6,262 nt of DNA from Betaproteobacteria bacterium (GCA_020028375.1 JAHZNX010000139.1:1-6262), one strand, 5' to 3'; counted from the first letter of the stretch, positions 1 through 5,844 are shown. A program made the numbers and translations. Notes: generated from the letters alone by a model not told the origin.

Positions 1-5
1 AAGAT

Positions 6-314
6 CTATGGCGGCCCGGTTCCGGCGTAGCCGGGCGCCGCAGCGGCAAGACGCGCGGCAACTTCTGCACGCAATCGCATGGCAAGCGCCGGCAGATCTT
101 CGTCGTAAGTGCCGGCACGAATGGCCGTCACGAGTTCGAGGTCAGCGGACGTTTCGCCGGATTCGTTCGACGCAAGATCACGCATGATCAACCCTGCGGC
201 GTGCGCTGCCACCAGCAGTCGCAGCCGCAGTTCGCGCGGGGCTTGCGTGGCCAGCGCGCGCAATTCCGCTTCAAGCGCTGCACTCAATGTCGTTGCGTCC
301 GGAACGTCGGTCAT
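6..314 (-). CDS. DUF6285-like small protein, probable partner of the adjacent kinase (LvaB-like)
   Basis: This is a 102-residue, Ala/Leu/Arg-rich protein with no signal peptide or membrane segment, so it is probably cytoplasmic and helical. The stretch RLLVAAHAAGLIMRDL (about residues 31-46) and the C-terminal part, with AIRAGTYDED followed by a helix ending AAAPGYAG, match my memory of DUF6285. Proteins of that family sit beside phosphotransferase-family genes. The ATG overlaps the kinase stop codon as ATGA, and a GAGAGG ribosome binding site lies 8 bases upstream (323-328 on the plus strand), so translation is coupled. In Pseudomonas putida the small protein LvaB is needed with kinase LvaA for 4-hydroxyacyl-CoA phosphorylation. 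I infer the same helper role from size and position, not from a clear sequence match. The stop codon is 5 bases from the window edge, so it cannot be seen whether the operon continues. Confidence 0.85.
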   Translation of the reverse strand: MTDVPDATTLSAALEAELRALATQAPRELRLRLLVAAHAAGLIMRDLASNESGETSADLELVTAIRAGTYDEDLPALAMRLRAEVAARLAAAAPGYAGTGPP

Positions 315-1297
315 TGAGGCGGCCTCTCGATCAGGTCAAGCAAGTCCCATTCAACCTCGGCAATGCGACGGCCGAGCACCAGGCGTTCGAGACTGTGGTG
401 TCGGCCGGCCAGATAGGCTCGCGAGTGACGCAGGCAGTAAAGCCCCCACCACACCTGCCCCGCAACCTCGCCAATCCGCAGATGAGCGGGCTCCAGCGGC
501 GCAGGAGCCATTTCCGCATAGCCTTCCAGCAACGCGCTGATGGGGCCCAGTCCGCCGGCCCGGCGGTCGTCGCGTCCGTAACGCCACGGTCGTAGCAGGA
601 AGAAGCCAAGGTCTGTCGCGGCATCGCCCACACGCGCGAACTCCCAGTCGATGAGCGCTGCCAGCCGCCCGGCGCCATCGACCATCATGTTGCCGATACG
701 GAAGTCGCCGTGCGCGAGCACCGCGGAGCGCACAGGCGGGCGGTGCAGCTCGAGCCAGCGTACTGCGAGCGCCAGAACAGGGCGGGTCGGTGCAAACTCG
801 TCGAGCTCGGCGGCGAAGCGCGCGACGATCGCGTCATGTGCGTGAGGCGGTACGGGTTCGTTGATGACGAGAGCGGGCTTGATCGCAGCGAGCCGCCCGG
901 CGGCGCGGCCGATGTCCCGCAACAGCATCTCCGGATCGGGCGTCCCGGCAAGAATCCGTCGTGGACTCGACGTGCCGTCCACCCATTCCGTGATCAGTGC
1001 TGAGCTGACGAACCGCCCGCCCGTAGGCTCAAAAGCCACCGGCCGCGCCGCGGGCACGCCGGCTTCATAGGCCGTGCGGCCGGCGATGAATTCGCGCTCC
1101 CGCGTCGACCAGGGCTCCAGTTCATCGAGTGGATCGCGCTTGAGGACATAGCGGCGCTCGCCCGCCCGCAGCATCCAGCTCTCTCGCGACGCCCCGCCGG
1201 GCAAGGCTTCGACGGTTACCTCGCGCGGCTGCACCGGTTCGCCGGCGTCGACCAGGACTTCCCCGGCCAAGTACGGATCCGGCGCGTTCGCGGTCAC
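311..1297 (-). CDS. Phosphotransferase family protein (APH fold), probable 4-hydroxyacyl-CoA kinase
   Basis: This 328-residue protein has an aminoglycoside-phosphotransferase/choline-kinase fold. Visible landmarks in order are a nucleotide loop LPGGASRESW (32-41), the ATP lysine in YVLKRDP (K53), a Glu-rich helix (about 67-69), the Brenner motif HGDFRIGN (H196, catalytic D198, N203), the metal aspartate in IDWE (D217), and GDAATDLGF (224-232). All key kinase residues are present. The family includes antibiotic kinases, but this subtype is the one fused to acyl-CoA dehydrogenase in ACAD10/ACAD11 and found as LvaA in levulinate degradation, where it phosphorylates the 4-hydroxyl of an acyl-CoA. 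The operon context makes that role much more likely than drug resistance. The start is GTG, overlapping the dehydrogenase stop as GTGA. No Shine-Dalgarno sequence is visible, so translation probably depends on coupling. The substrate chain is unknown. Confidence 0.9.
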   Translation of the reverse strand: MTANAPDPYLAGEVLVDAGEPVQPREVTVEALPGGASRESWMLRAGERRYVLKRDPLDELEPWSTREREFIAGRTAYEAGVPAARPVAFEPTGGRFVSSALITEWVDGTSSPRRILAGTPDPEMLLRDIGRAAGRLAAIKPALVINEPVPPHAHDAIVARFAAELDEFAPTRPVLALAVRWLELHRPPVRSAVLAHGDFRIGNMMVDGAGRLAALIDWEFARVGDAATDLGFFLLRPWRYGRDDRRAGGLGPISALLEGYAEMAPAPLEPAHLRIGEVAGQVWWGLYCLRHSRAYLAGRHHSLERLVLGRRIAEVEWDLLDLIERPPQ

Positions 1298-2553
1298 CGG
1301 ACGGTGGGGTCCCAGCGACGCAGCTCCTGCTTGGCCACGGTGAGCTTGTGGACCTCGTCAGGTCCGTCGCCGATGCGCAGCAGGCCGCGTACGTTGATGA
1401 ACAGCTCCGGCAGCACCGTGTCGTCGGAAACACCGAGCGCGCCGTGAATCTGGATCGCGCGATCGATGATCGCCTGCGCCCGCTGCGCGGTGAACACCTT
1501 GGCCACCGAGATATCGCGATACGCGCGCTCCTTGCCATACAGATCCATCGTGCGTGCGGCACGCAGTACCAGCAGCCGCGCCGCGTCGAGCTCGATGCGC
1601 GACTCGGCGAGAACATCACGGACCATTTGCATGTCGCCCAGCACGCCGTGCTTGAGTCGCCGTGACAGTGCCCGCTGCGCTCCAAGCTCCAACGCCCGCT
1701 CGGCCATGCCCAGCGCGCGCATGCAATGATGAATGCGTCCCGGGCCGAGACGGCCTTGCGCAAGTTCGAAGCCCATGCCGCGCTGCGCGATCAGGTTCTC
1801 CGCCGGCACCCGGCAGTTCTGGAACAGCAGCTCGCAGTGGCCCGGCCCGGCAGCATGTCCGAATACCGGCACGCGACGCAGCACCTTGAGTCCTGGTGTA
1901 TCCATCGGCACGCCGATGAGACTGAAACGCCGGTGCGGCTCGGCTTCGGGATCGGTCTTCGCGACCGTCAAACACACTGCGGAGCCGATCGCGAAGCTGA
2001 TGAACCACTTGCGGCCGTTGATCACCCACTCGCCATCCTCGAGTACGGCGCTGGTCGCCACAGCTGTCGGGTCGCTGCTCGCCACGTCCGGTTCCGTCAT
2101 GGCGAAGCAGGTCCGGATCGCACCAGTGACGAGCGGGTCGGTCCAATGCTGGCGCTGCCCCGGCGTGGAGTGCTCGAGCAGGATCTCCATGTTGCCGGTG
2201 TCCGGATAGTTGCAGTTGAACACCATCGGCGCCCAGGGCGTGCGGCCCAGCAGCTCGCAGACATGTCCGTAATCGACGATGCTGAGGCCGGCGCCCAGTT
2301 TCGAATCCGCGAGGAACAGGTTCCAGAGCCCCTGCTTCCTGGCGGCGGCGCGCAGCTCGGCCATCAGCGGCGAGAACGGCTCGGGCCCGTTGACCGCCTC
2401 CATCGAGGCGCTCAGCTCCCGCTCCACCGGCATCACGTGCTGGTCCATGAATGCGGCAACGCGCTCGCGTACCTGGGCACCGTGCTCGCTGAGTCGGAAG
2501 TCAAGCTCCTGCGGTTGCAGCGGAGTGGCGTGTGGATGAATGATGGCTGGCAT
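1294..2553 (-). CDS. Acyl-CoA dehydrogenase family protein, ACAD10/11 (LvaC-like) type
   Basis: This is a 419-residue FAD-dependent acyl-CoA dehydrogenase fold. It has an N-terminal helical domain (LDFRLSEHGAQVRERV, 18-33), the flavin/substrate signature CFAMTEPDVASSDPT (149-163), a beta-domain with WVINGRKWFIS (176-186), and a C-terminal helical domain with IQIHGALGVSDDT (367-379). The end motif RIGDGPDEVHK (393-403) is typical of ACAD10/11. It puts Asp (D396) where medium-chain dehydrogenases carry the catalytic Glu. In the Lva and ACAD11 pathways this enzyme acts on the 4-phosphoacyl-CoA made by the kinase, eliminating phosphate and giving the 3-hydroxyacyl-CoA for beta-oxidation. I infer that role here from the two downstream coupled genes. 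The ATG at 2553 is chosen because the preceding in-frame codons back to a TTG at 2589 encode an Arg-rich tail that looks like promoter DNA. No Shine-Dalgarno sequence precedes either start. Confidence 0.93.
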   Translation of the reverse strand: MPAIIHPHATPLQPQELDFRLSEHGAQVRERVAAFMDQHVMPVERELSASMEAVNGPEPFSPLMAELRAAARKQGLWNLFLADSKLGAGLSIVDYGHVCELLGRTPWAPMVFNCNYPDTGNMEILLEHSTPGQRQHWTDPLVTGAIRTCFAMTEPDVASSDPTAVATSAVLEDGEWVINGRKWFISFAIGSAVCLTVAKTDPEAEPHRRFSLIGVPMDTPGLKVLRRVPVFGHAAGPGHCELLFQNCRVPAENLIAQRGMGFELAQGRLGPGRIHHCMRALGMAERALELGAQRALSRRLKHGVLGDMQMVRDVLAESRIELDAARLLVLRAARTMDLYGKERAYRDISVAKVFTAQRAQAIIDRAIQIHGALGVSDDTVLPELFINVRGLLRIGDGPDEVHKLTVAKQELRRWDPTVR

Positions 2554-2559
2554 CGGACG

Positions 2560-2594
2560 ACGATATCGACAGCGCTGTTTCGGGGTCAAGTCAA
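2560..2594 (-). promoter_or_regulatory. Candidate promoter of the acyl-CoA dehydrogenase operon
   Basis: Reading the minus strand, TTGACC (2589-2584) is a 5-of-6 match to a sigma-70 -35 box, and overlaps a second TTGACT (2594-2589). Eighteen bases further is TATCGT (2565-2560), a 4-of-6 match to the -10 box. Transcription would begin about seven bases later, at or next to the ATG at 2553. That implies a leaderless or nearly leaderless message, consistent with the missing Shine-Dalgarno sequence. This rests on pattern matching alone. Confidence 0.35.
2569..2578. promoter_or_regulatory. Perfect 10-bp palindrome, possible operator in the divergent intergenic region
   Basis: ACAGCGCTGT is its own reverse complement and lies between the proposed -35 and -10 boxes of the dehydrogenase operon. 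A second perfect palindrome, CGATATCG (2561-2568), abuts it. A related half-site, AACAGCGC, recurs at 2593-2600. This is where a repressor such as a TetR- or GntR-type protein would bind, but no regulator gene is in the window, and short palindromes arise by chance in GC-rich DNA. Confidence 0.25.
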
Positions 2595-2619
2595 CAGCGC
2601 GTACGATTGGCCTGATAAC
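2591..2619 (+). promoter_or_regulatory. Weak candidate promoter for the beta-propeller gene
   Basis: TCAACA (2591-2596, 4 of 6 to the -35 consensus) is followed after 17 bases by GATAAC (2614-2619, 4 of 6 to the -10 consensus). This gives a predicted start near 2626 and a leader of about 30 bases that contains the ribosome binding site. It overlaps the -35 region of the opposite promoter, so the two could compete or share control. Confidence 0.22.
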
Positions 2620-2641
2620 GCTGACGTGGTCGGCTTGACGC

Positions 2642-2650
2642 AGGAAGGGA
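2642..2650 (+). promoter_or_regulatory. Ribosome binding site of the beta-propeller gene
   Basis: The purine tract AGGAAGGGA lies 5 bases before the ATG at 2656. It fixes the start of the exported protein there. The open frame runs much further upstream, through the antisense of the dehydrogenase gene, but the signal peptide begins exactly at this ATG. Confidence 0.7.
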
Positions 2651-2655
2651 AGACA

Positions 2656-3762
2656 ATGAAAACAACCGCATCACTGACTGTGCTGGTGGCCACGATCATG
2701 CTGCTCGCGTCAGCCAACGCATCAGCTGCGCAACCTGGGAGTCCACCCCCAGGCATGGGCCCCCTGCCATCCGTCACCTGCTCCGCCAGCGAGGCTGGCG
2801 TCTCGTTCGTCTGCGGGCCGAAGGATGTCGAGGACATTGTCGCGGTTCCGGGCTCCGACTGGCTGATCGCCGGCGAGACGGGGATCCGCAACCCTCCCGG
2901 CGCATTGGTTGCGATCAACACGCGCACCCGGACCTGGCATCGGATCTTCCCCAGCGACAAATCGCCGGCCGGCGATTCCGGCCCGGACTGCAAGGCCGCT
3001 CCCGACCCCGGGAAGTTCAATACCATCGGACTCGGCCTGGCCGCTCCGCGCAGCGGGCCAATGCGGCTTTATGCGGTCGAACGCCTGCGCCGCGCCATCG
3101 AAATCTTCGACCTGCGCATGACCTCGACGGGCCCCGAGGTGAGCTGGAACAGCTGCATCCCGATGCCAGCGGGCAAAACCGGGAACTCGGTGCTCCCCTT
3201 GCCCGACGGGCGCTTCGCCGTCAGCACCTTCCTCGAGGACGGTTTCGACTTCCCGAAACCGGGCCGCGAGGTCAACACCGGCCGGGTGCTGATCTGGACG
3301 CAGGGACAAGGCTTCACGGAGCTTCCAGGCTCGTTCTTGCCTGCTCCCAATGGCCTGGCGCTCAACCCTGACGGAACCAGCATTTTCGTCGCTGCCAGCG
3401 GCGCAAGAGCGATCCTGAAAATCGCCCTGGACGGCCGCGGCGTCCTGCAACGGATTCCGCTCGAGTTCGGGCCGGACAACCTTCATTCCGCGCCCGACGG
3501 CTCCATCCTCGCCACCGGCCGGGCGCGCGAGGCCGCATGCGGAGATATTCCGCGGTCCGACCAGCCGCCGCAGCCCACCACGATGTGTCCGCGCGGTGTC
3601 ATGGTGGTCCGGATCAAGCCTTCGACAGGCGCCATGCAACTGGTCGCGCGCACCGCTCCCAACCTCAATTTCTCGGCTGGCAGCAGCGCCGCCCAGGTGC
3701 GTGATGAAATCTGGCTGACGGCCTTCCCGTCAGCCGGGGTGGGCTACGTCAAGGCGAAATGA
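2656..3762 (+). CDS. Exported six-bladed beta-propeller, paraoxonase/SMP-30 type, possible lactonase
   Basis: This 368-residue protein has a Lys-led N-terminus, a hydrophobic core (about 7-20) and ANASA before AQPG, so it is probably exported with signal peptidase cleavage near residue 25. The mature part aligns by eye along its whole length with paraoxonase (PON1). The five PON1 catalytic-calcium ligands appear as E59 (VEDIVAVP), N177 (GNSVLPLPDG), N232 (PNGLALNPDG) and D274-N275 (PDNLHSAPDG). The PON1 histidine dyad H115/H134 is not seen: the matching positions read I124 (FNTIG) and E142 (YAVER). Six cysteines in the mature chain (42, 53, 112, 167, 295, 311) fit an oxidising periplasm. Proteins of this fold hydrolyse lactones or related esters using calcium. 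It is divergent from the 4-hydroxyacyl-CoA cassette, which would use a lactone's hydroxy acid. It could also be a non-catalytic or strictosidine-synthase-like propeller. The fold is more secure than the activity. Confidence 0.9.
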   Translation: MKTTASLTVLVATIMLLASANASAAQPGSPPPGMGPLPSVTCSASEAGVSFVCGPKDVEDIVAVPGSDWLIAGETGIRNPPGALVAINTRTRTWHRIFPSDKSPAGDSGPDCKAAPDPGKFNTIGLGLAAPRSGPMRLYAVERLRRAIEIFDLRMTSTGPEVSWNSCIPMPAGKTGNSVLPLPDGRFAVSTFLEDGFDFPKPGREVNTGRVLIWTQGQGFTELPGSFLPAPNGLALNPDGTSIFVAASGARAILKIALDGRGVLQRIPLEFGPDNLHSAPDGSILATGRAREAACGDIPRSDQPPQPTTMCPRGVMVVRIKPSTGAMQLVARTAPNLNFSAGSSAAQVRDEIWLTAFPSAGVGYVKAK

Positions 3763-4399
3763 AGCGGGTAAACCCTCGATCAGCGGGCAATCCGGCATAA
3801 GGACCTTGGCCCGCGATGAAGTGATGCGCCTCTGTGCCGGCGTCGTTGATACAGATACGAAAGATCGCATCGTTCGTTTGCCGCAAGCTCAGCATCTCTT
3901 CCGCATCGAGGTTCAGCAGGATCGCGGCCAACGCACGATTGATGAATCCGTGCGCGACGATGGCCACGGTGTTTTTCTGCTGTGACTCGAGGTCGCGCAG
4001 GAAGCTCCGGCCGCGCCGCAGCAGATCGCTGAAATTCTCCCCGCCTCTGGGACGCACATTCAGCATGTCAGTCTTCCACTGCGCGAACTCTTCCGGCCAA
4101 AGTTCCTTGATTTCACTGTAGAAATAACCGGACCATTCGCCGGAGGACCATTCCTTCAGACGATCATCCTCCACCGGCGGAAAATCGAAATGCGCGCCGG
4201 CGACCGAAAGCGTCTCTCTCACCCGGCCCAGCGGCGAGGAATAAACCGCGTCCACAGCCAGACCGGAAAGAAACAAGCCGGTCTGCCGCGCATGCGCGCG
4301 TCCACTCTCGCTGAGCCGCGAATCCCATTGGCCCTGCATGCGACGAGCGGCATTCCATTCGGTCTCGCCATGGCGAACGAGATAGTAGGTGCGCCTCAT
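3749..4399 (-). CDS. Histidine phosphatase family protein (phosphoglycerate mutase-like)
   Basis: This 216-residue cytoplasmic protein opens with YYLVRHGETEWN. It has the phosphate-accepting H10 in RHGE, the phosphate-binding R59 in SSPLGR, the likely general acid E83 in LKEWSSGEWSG, and the second catalytic H150 in VAHGFINRAL. The complete active site argues for a real phosphatase or mutase. The length suits the small broad-specificity phosphatases (GpmB/PhoE-like) rather than the ~250-residue glycolytic mutase. The ATG overlaps the stop of the upstream flavoprotein gene as ATGA, and the only purine-rich tract is about 14 bases away, so it is probably translated by coupling. Its last 14 bases overlap the end of the convergent propeller gene. 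The substrate cannot be told from sequence. An in-frame extension into the flavoprotein gene is not used, because the family motif starts right at this ATG. Confidence 0.93.
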   Translation of the reverse strand: MRRTYYLVRHGETEWNAARRMQGQWDSRLSESGRAHARQTGLFLSGLAVDAVYSSPLGRVRETLSVAGAHFDFPPVEDDRLKEWSSGEWSGYFYSEIKELWPEEFAQWKTDMLNVRPRGGENFSDLLRRGRSFLRDLESQQKNTVAIVAHGFINRALAAILLNLDAEEMLSLRQTNDAIFRICINDAGTEAHHFIAGQGPYAGLPADRGFTRFISP

Positions 4400-5376
4400 C
4401 CGCGGCTCAGAAACCCTTCCAGGCGCCTGCGGATGATGTCTTCCGCCTGCGTCATGATGCGGTCGATGAGTTCCTGGCAGGTTGGAATATCGTGAATGAG
4501 GCCGGCAACCAGACCGCACGACCATGCGCCCGCATCCATCTGCCCTTCGAGCATGATCTTCGGGTAGACGCTGGCAACGTCGTGGACGATGTCTTCGAAC
4601 CTGATCCTGTCGCCGAGCGATTTTTCCTTGCCGATGATGCGATCCACGGCTTCGTTCCTGAGCACGCGTTCGGTGTTGCGCAGCGGGCGCAGGATCAGGC
4701 GTGTGTCGAGCTCCGTTGCCGCGACGATGGCCTGCTTCACGTTCTCGTGCACTGGCGCTTCTTTGGTGGCGACGAACCGAGTGCCCATGTTGATGCCGTC
4801 GGCGCCCATGGCCAGCGCGGCGACCAGGGAACGGCCGTCGGCCATGCCACCCGACGCCACGAAAGGGATGCTGAGCTCGTCCGCGGCGCGCGGCAGCAGA
4901 ATGAAATTCGGAATGTCGTCCTCGCCCGGATGACCGGCGCACTCGAAGCCATCGACGCTGACCGCATCGCACCCGATCTGCTGCGCCTTGAACGCGTGCC
5001 GCACCGAGGTGCACTTGTGAATGACCTTGATGCCATTCTCCTTGAGAACGGGCAGGTATTGCTTCGGATTGTTTCCGGCGGTCTCGACGATTTTCACACC
5101 ACCTTCGATGATCGAGCGGATGTAGCCCGGATAGTCGGAGGTGGTGACGGCAGGCAGGAAGGTCAGGTTTACGCCGAACGGCTGGTCGGTCATCGCGCGG
5201 CAGCGCGCGATCTCCTTCGCGAGTGCTTCGGGAGTGCGCTGCGTGAGGCCGGTGATGATGCCCAGACCACCGGCGTTCGATACGGCTGACGCCAGTTCGG
5301 CGAAGCCCACATAGTGCATGCCACCCTGAATGATCGGGTGTTCGATGCCGAGCAGTTCGGTAATGCGCGTCTGCAA
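4396..5376 (-). CDS. Nitronate monooxygenase family flavoprotein (2-nitropropane dioxygenase-like)
   Basis: This 326-residue FMN-dependent TIM-barrel protein opens with TRITELLGIEHPIIQGGM, the usual family N-terminus. FMN-binding elements are QGGM (17-20), ASGGMADG (174-181) and GADGINMGTRF (191-201). DGFECAGHPGEDD (142-154) carries H149, which aligns with the catalytic histidine of nitronate monooxygenases. The C-terminal MDAGAWSCGLVAGLIHD (280-296) is typical of a large proteobacterial subgroup often found in lipid- or steroid-catabolism regions. Family members oxidise alkyl nitronates, but many in this subgroup have no tested substrate, and some relatives are enoyl-ACP reductases (FabK). 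The start codon is TTG, chosen because homologues begin at this point and the next Met (residue 20) would cut the flavin site. It lies 4 bases after a strong inverted repeat. The end is coupled to the phosphatase gene. Confidence 0.93.
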   Translation of the reverse strand: MQTRITELLGIEHPIIQGGMHYVGFAELASAVSNAGGLGIITGLTQRTPEALAKEIARCRAMTDQPFGVNLTFLPAVTTSDYPGYIRSIIEGGVKIVETAGNNPKQYLPVLKENGIKVIHKCTSVRHAFKAQQIGCDAVSVDGFECAGHPGEDDIPNFILLPRAADELSIPFVASGGMADGRSLVAALAMGADGINMGTRFVATKEAPVHENVKQAIVAATELDTRLILRPLRNTERVLRNEAVDRIIGKEKSLGDRIRFEDIVHDVASVYPKIMLEGQMDAGAWSCGLVAGLIHDIPTCQELIDRIMTQAEDIIRRRLEGFLSRG

Positions 5377-5380
5377 GCAG

Positions 5381-5424
5381 GGCCGCTTCCGGTCAGCCCG
5401 ATTGATTTCCGACCGGAAGCGGCC
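5381..5424. repeat. Perfect 14-bp inverted repeat (hairpin) between two genes
   Basis: The left arm (5381-5394) starts GGCCGCTTCC, and the right arm (5411-5424) is its exact reverse complement. The loop is 16 bases. The hairpin starts 6 bases after the stop of the small exported protein gene and ends 4 bases before the TTG of the flavoprotein gene. There is no T-run after it on either strand, so it is not a classic intrinsic terminator. In the minus-strand RNA, the only Shine-Dalgarno-like bases (GGAAG, 9 bases from the TTG) sit inside the downstream arm. The stem could therefore limit flavoprotein translation, or protect or cut the RNA. Confidence 0.85.
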
Positions 5425-5430
5425 ACGCCA

Positions 5431-5835
5431 TCATTGTTTCTTGGCGGTGAACTTGCCCTGACCCATGGTGCCGTATATGACGATCCCGGACATGTTCTTG
5501 CCAGTCACCTTGCCGACGAAATCGATCTGCATTTCGCCGTCGCCAAATGGCGAAGTCACGGTTTCGCTCAGTTCAACGTCGCCGTCCTTGCAAGTGCCAC
5601 TTACATCGACTTCGCCGTTTCGGCCTGAAGCCTTGCCCGTTACGTGGTCGCCGTCCTGAGCGAGCTTCATGACCACTTCTTCCGATCTTTCCCCGACCAT
5701 TTCGAACTTCCAGGTTCCAGTGCACGGAGCGGCAGCCGCGCCTGCAACCCCGGGCTCTGCAGCACCCGCCACAGCGCCGCAGCCAAAGGCGACAGACAGA
5801 GCTCCCAATGCCGCAATCATCGCTAGCCGATTCAT
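5431..5835 (-). CDS. Small exported protein of unknown function, beta-rich
   Basis: This 134-residue protein was not recognised as a named family. The N-terminus MNRLAMIAALGALSVAFGCGAVAGA is a clear export signal with probable cleavage after an AxA-type site at about 23-26. An Ala/Gly/Pro linker follows. The mature domain (about 38-134) starts CTGTWKFEM and continues with alternating polar and hydrophobic strands, including VVMKLAQDGDHVTGKASG and DFVGKVTGKNMSG. It ends in a Lys-rich tail (KFTAKKQ). The pattern suggests a small lipocalin-like or beta-sandwich domain; C38 and C82 could form a disulfide. The start at 5835 sits 9 bases after AGGAGG. An ATG six bases earlier (5841) would be only 3 bases from it, and a GTG at 5862 lies upstream of the site. 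The frame is the same as that of the following flavoprotein gene, separated by the TGA and 18 codons. Confidence 0.85.
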   Translation of the reverse strand: MNRLAMIAALGALSVAFGCGAVAGAAEPGVAGAAAAPCTGTWKFEMVGERSEEVVMKLAQDGDHVTGKASGRNGEVDVSGTCKDGDVELSETVTSPFGDGEMQIDFVGKVTGKNMSGIVIYGTMGQGKFTAKKQ

Positions 5836-5844
5836 GGTCATAGT

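Noticed and set aside
2554..2589. TTG start for the acyl-CoA dehydrogenase adding 12 residues.
   Set aside because: It lacks a ribosome binding site, adds an atypical basic tail, and covers the proposed -10 and -35 elements.
1726..2655. A 310-codon in-frame upstream extension of the beta-propeller gene on the plus strand.
   Set aside because: It lies mostly antisense to the well-supported acyl-CoA dehydrogenase gene and reads as low-complexity Arg/His-rich protein. The signal peptide and ribosome binding site place the true start at 2656.
2722..3639. A 305-residue minus-strand open frame opposite the propeller gene.
   Set aside because: It has no recognisable motif and an Arg/Gly/Ala-rich composition typical of antisense frames. 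The plus-strand gene has a signal peptide and a conserved fold.
4400..5014. In-frame N-terminal extension of the histidine phosphatase into the flavoprotein gene.
   Set aside because: The phosphatase motif begins 9 residues after the ATG at 4399. The extension is Arg/His-rich shadow sequence of the flavoprotein gene.
4492..5289. A 265-residue plus-strand open frame opposite the flavoprotein gene.
   Set aside because: The minus-strand protein carries unmistakable family motifs over the same bases. The plus-strand product has no recognisable motif and is an effect of GC-rich codon bias.
5381..5424. The inverted repeat as a classic rho-independent terminator.
   Set aside because: There is no T-run after the stem on either strand, and only 4 bases separate it from the next start codon.
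5779..5781. Cysteine 19 of the small exported protein as a lipoprotein attachment site.
   Set aside because: The preceding residues are Ala-Phe-Gly, which do not fit a canonical lipobox (a Leu-like residue at -3 is missing). An ordinary signal peptidase I site downstream fits better.
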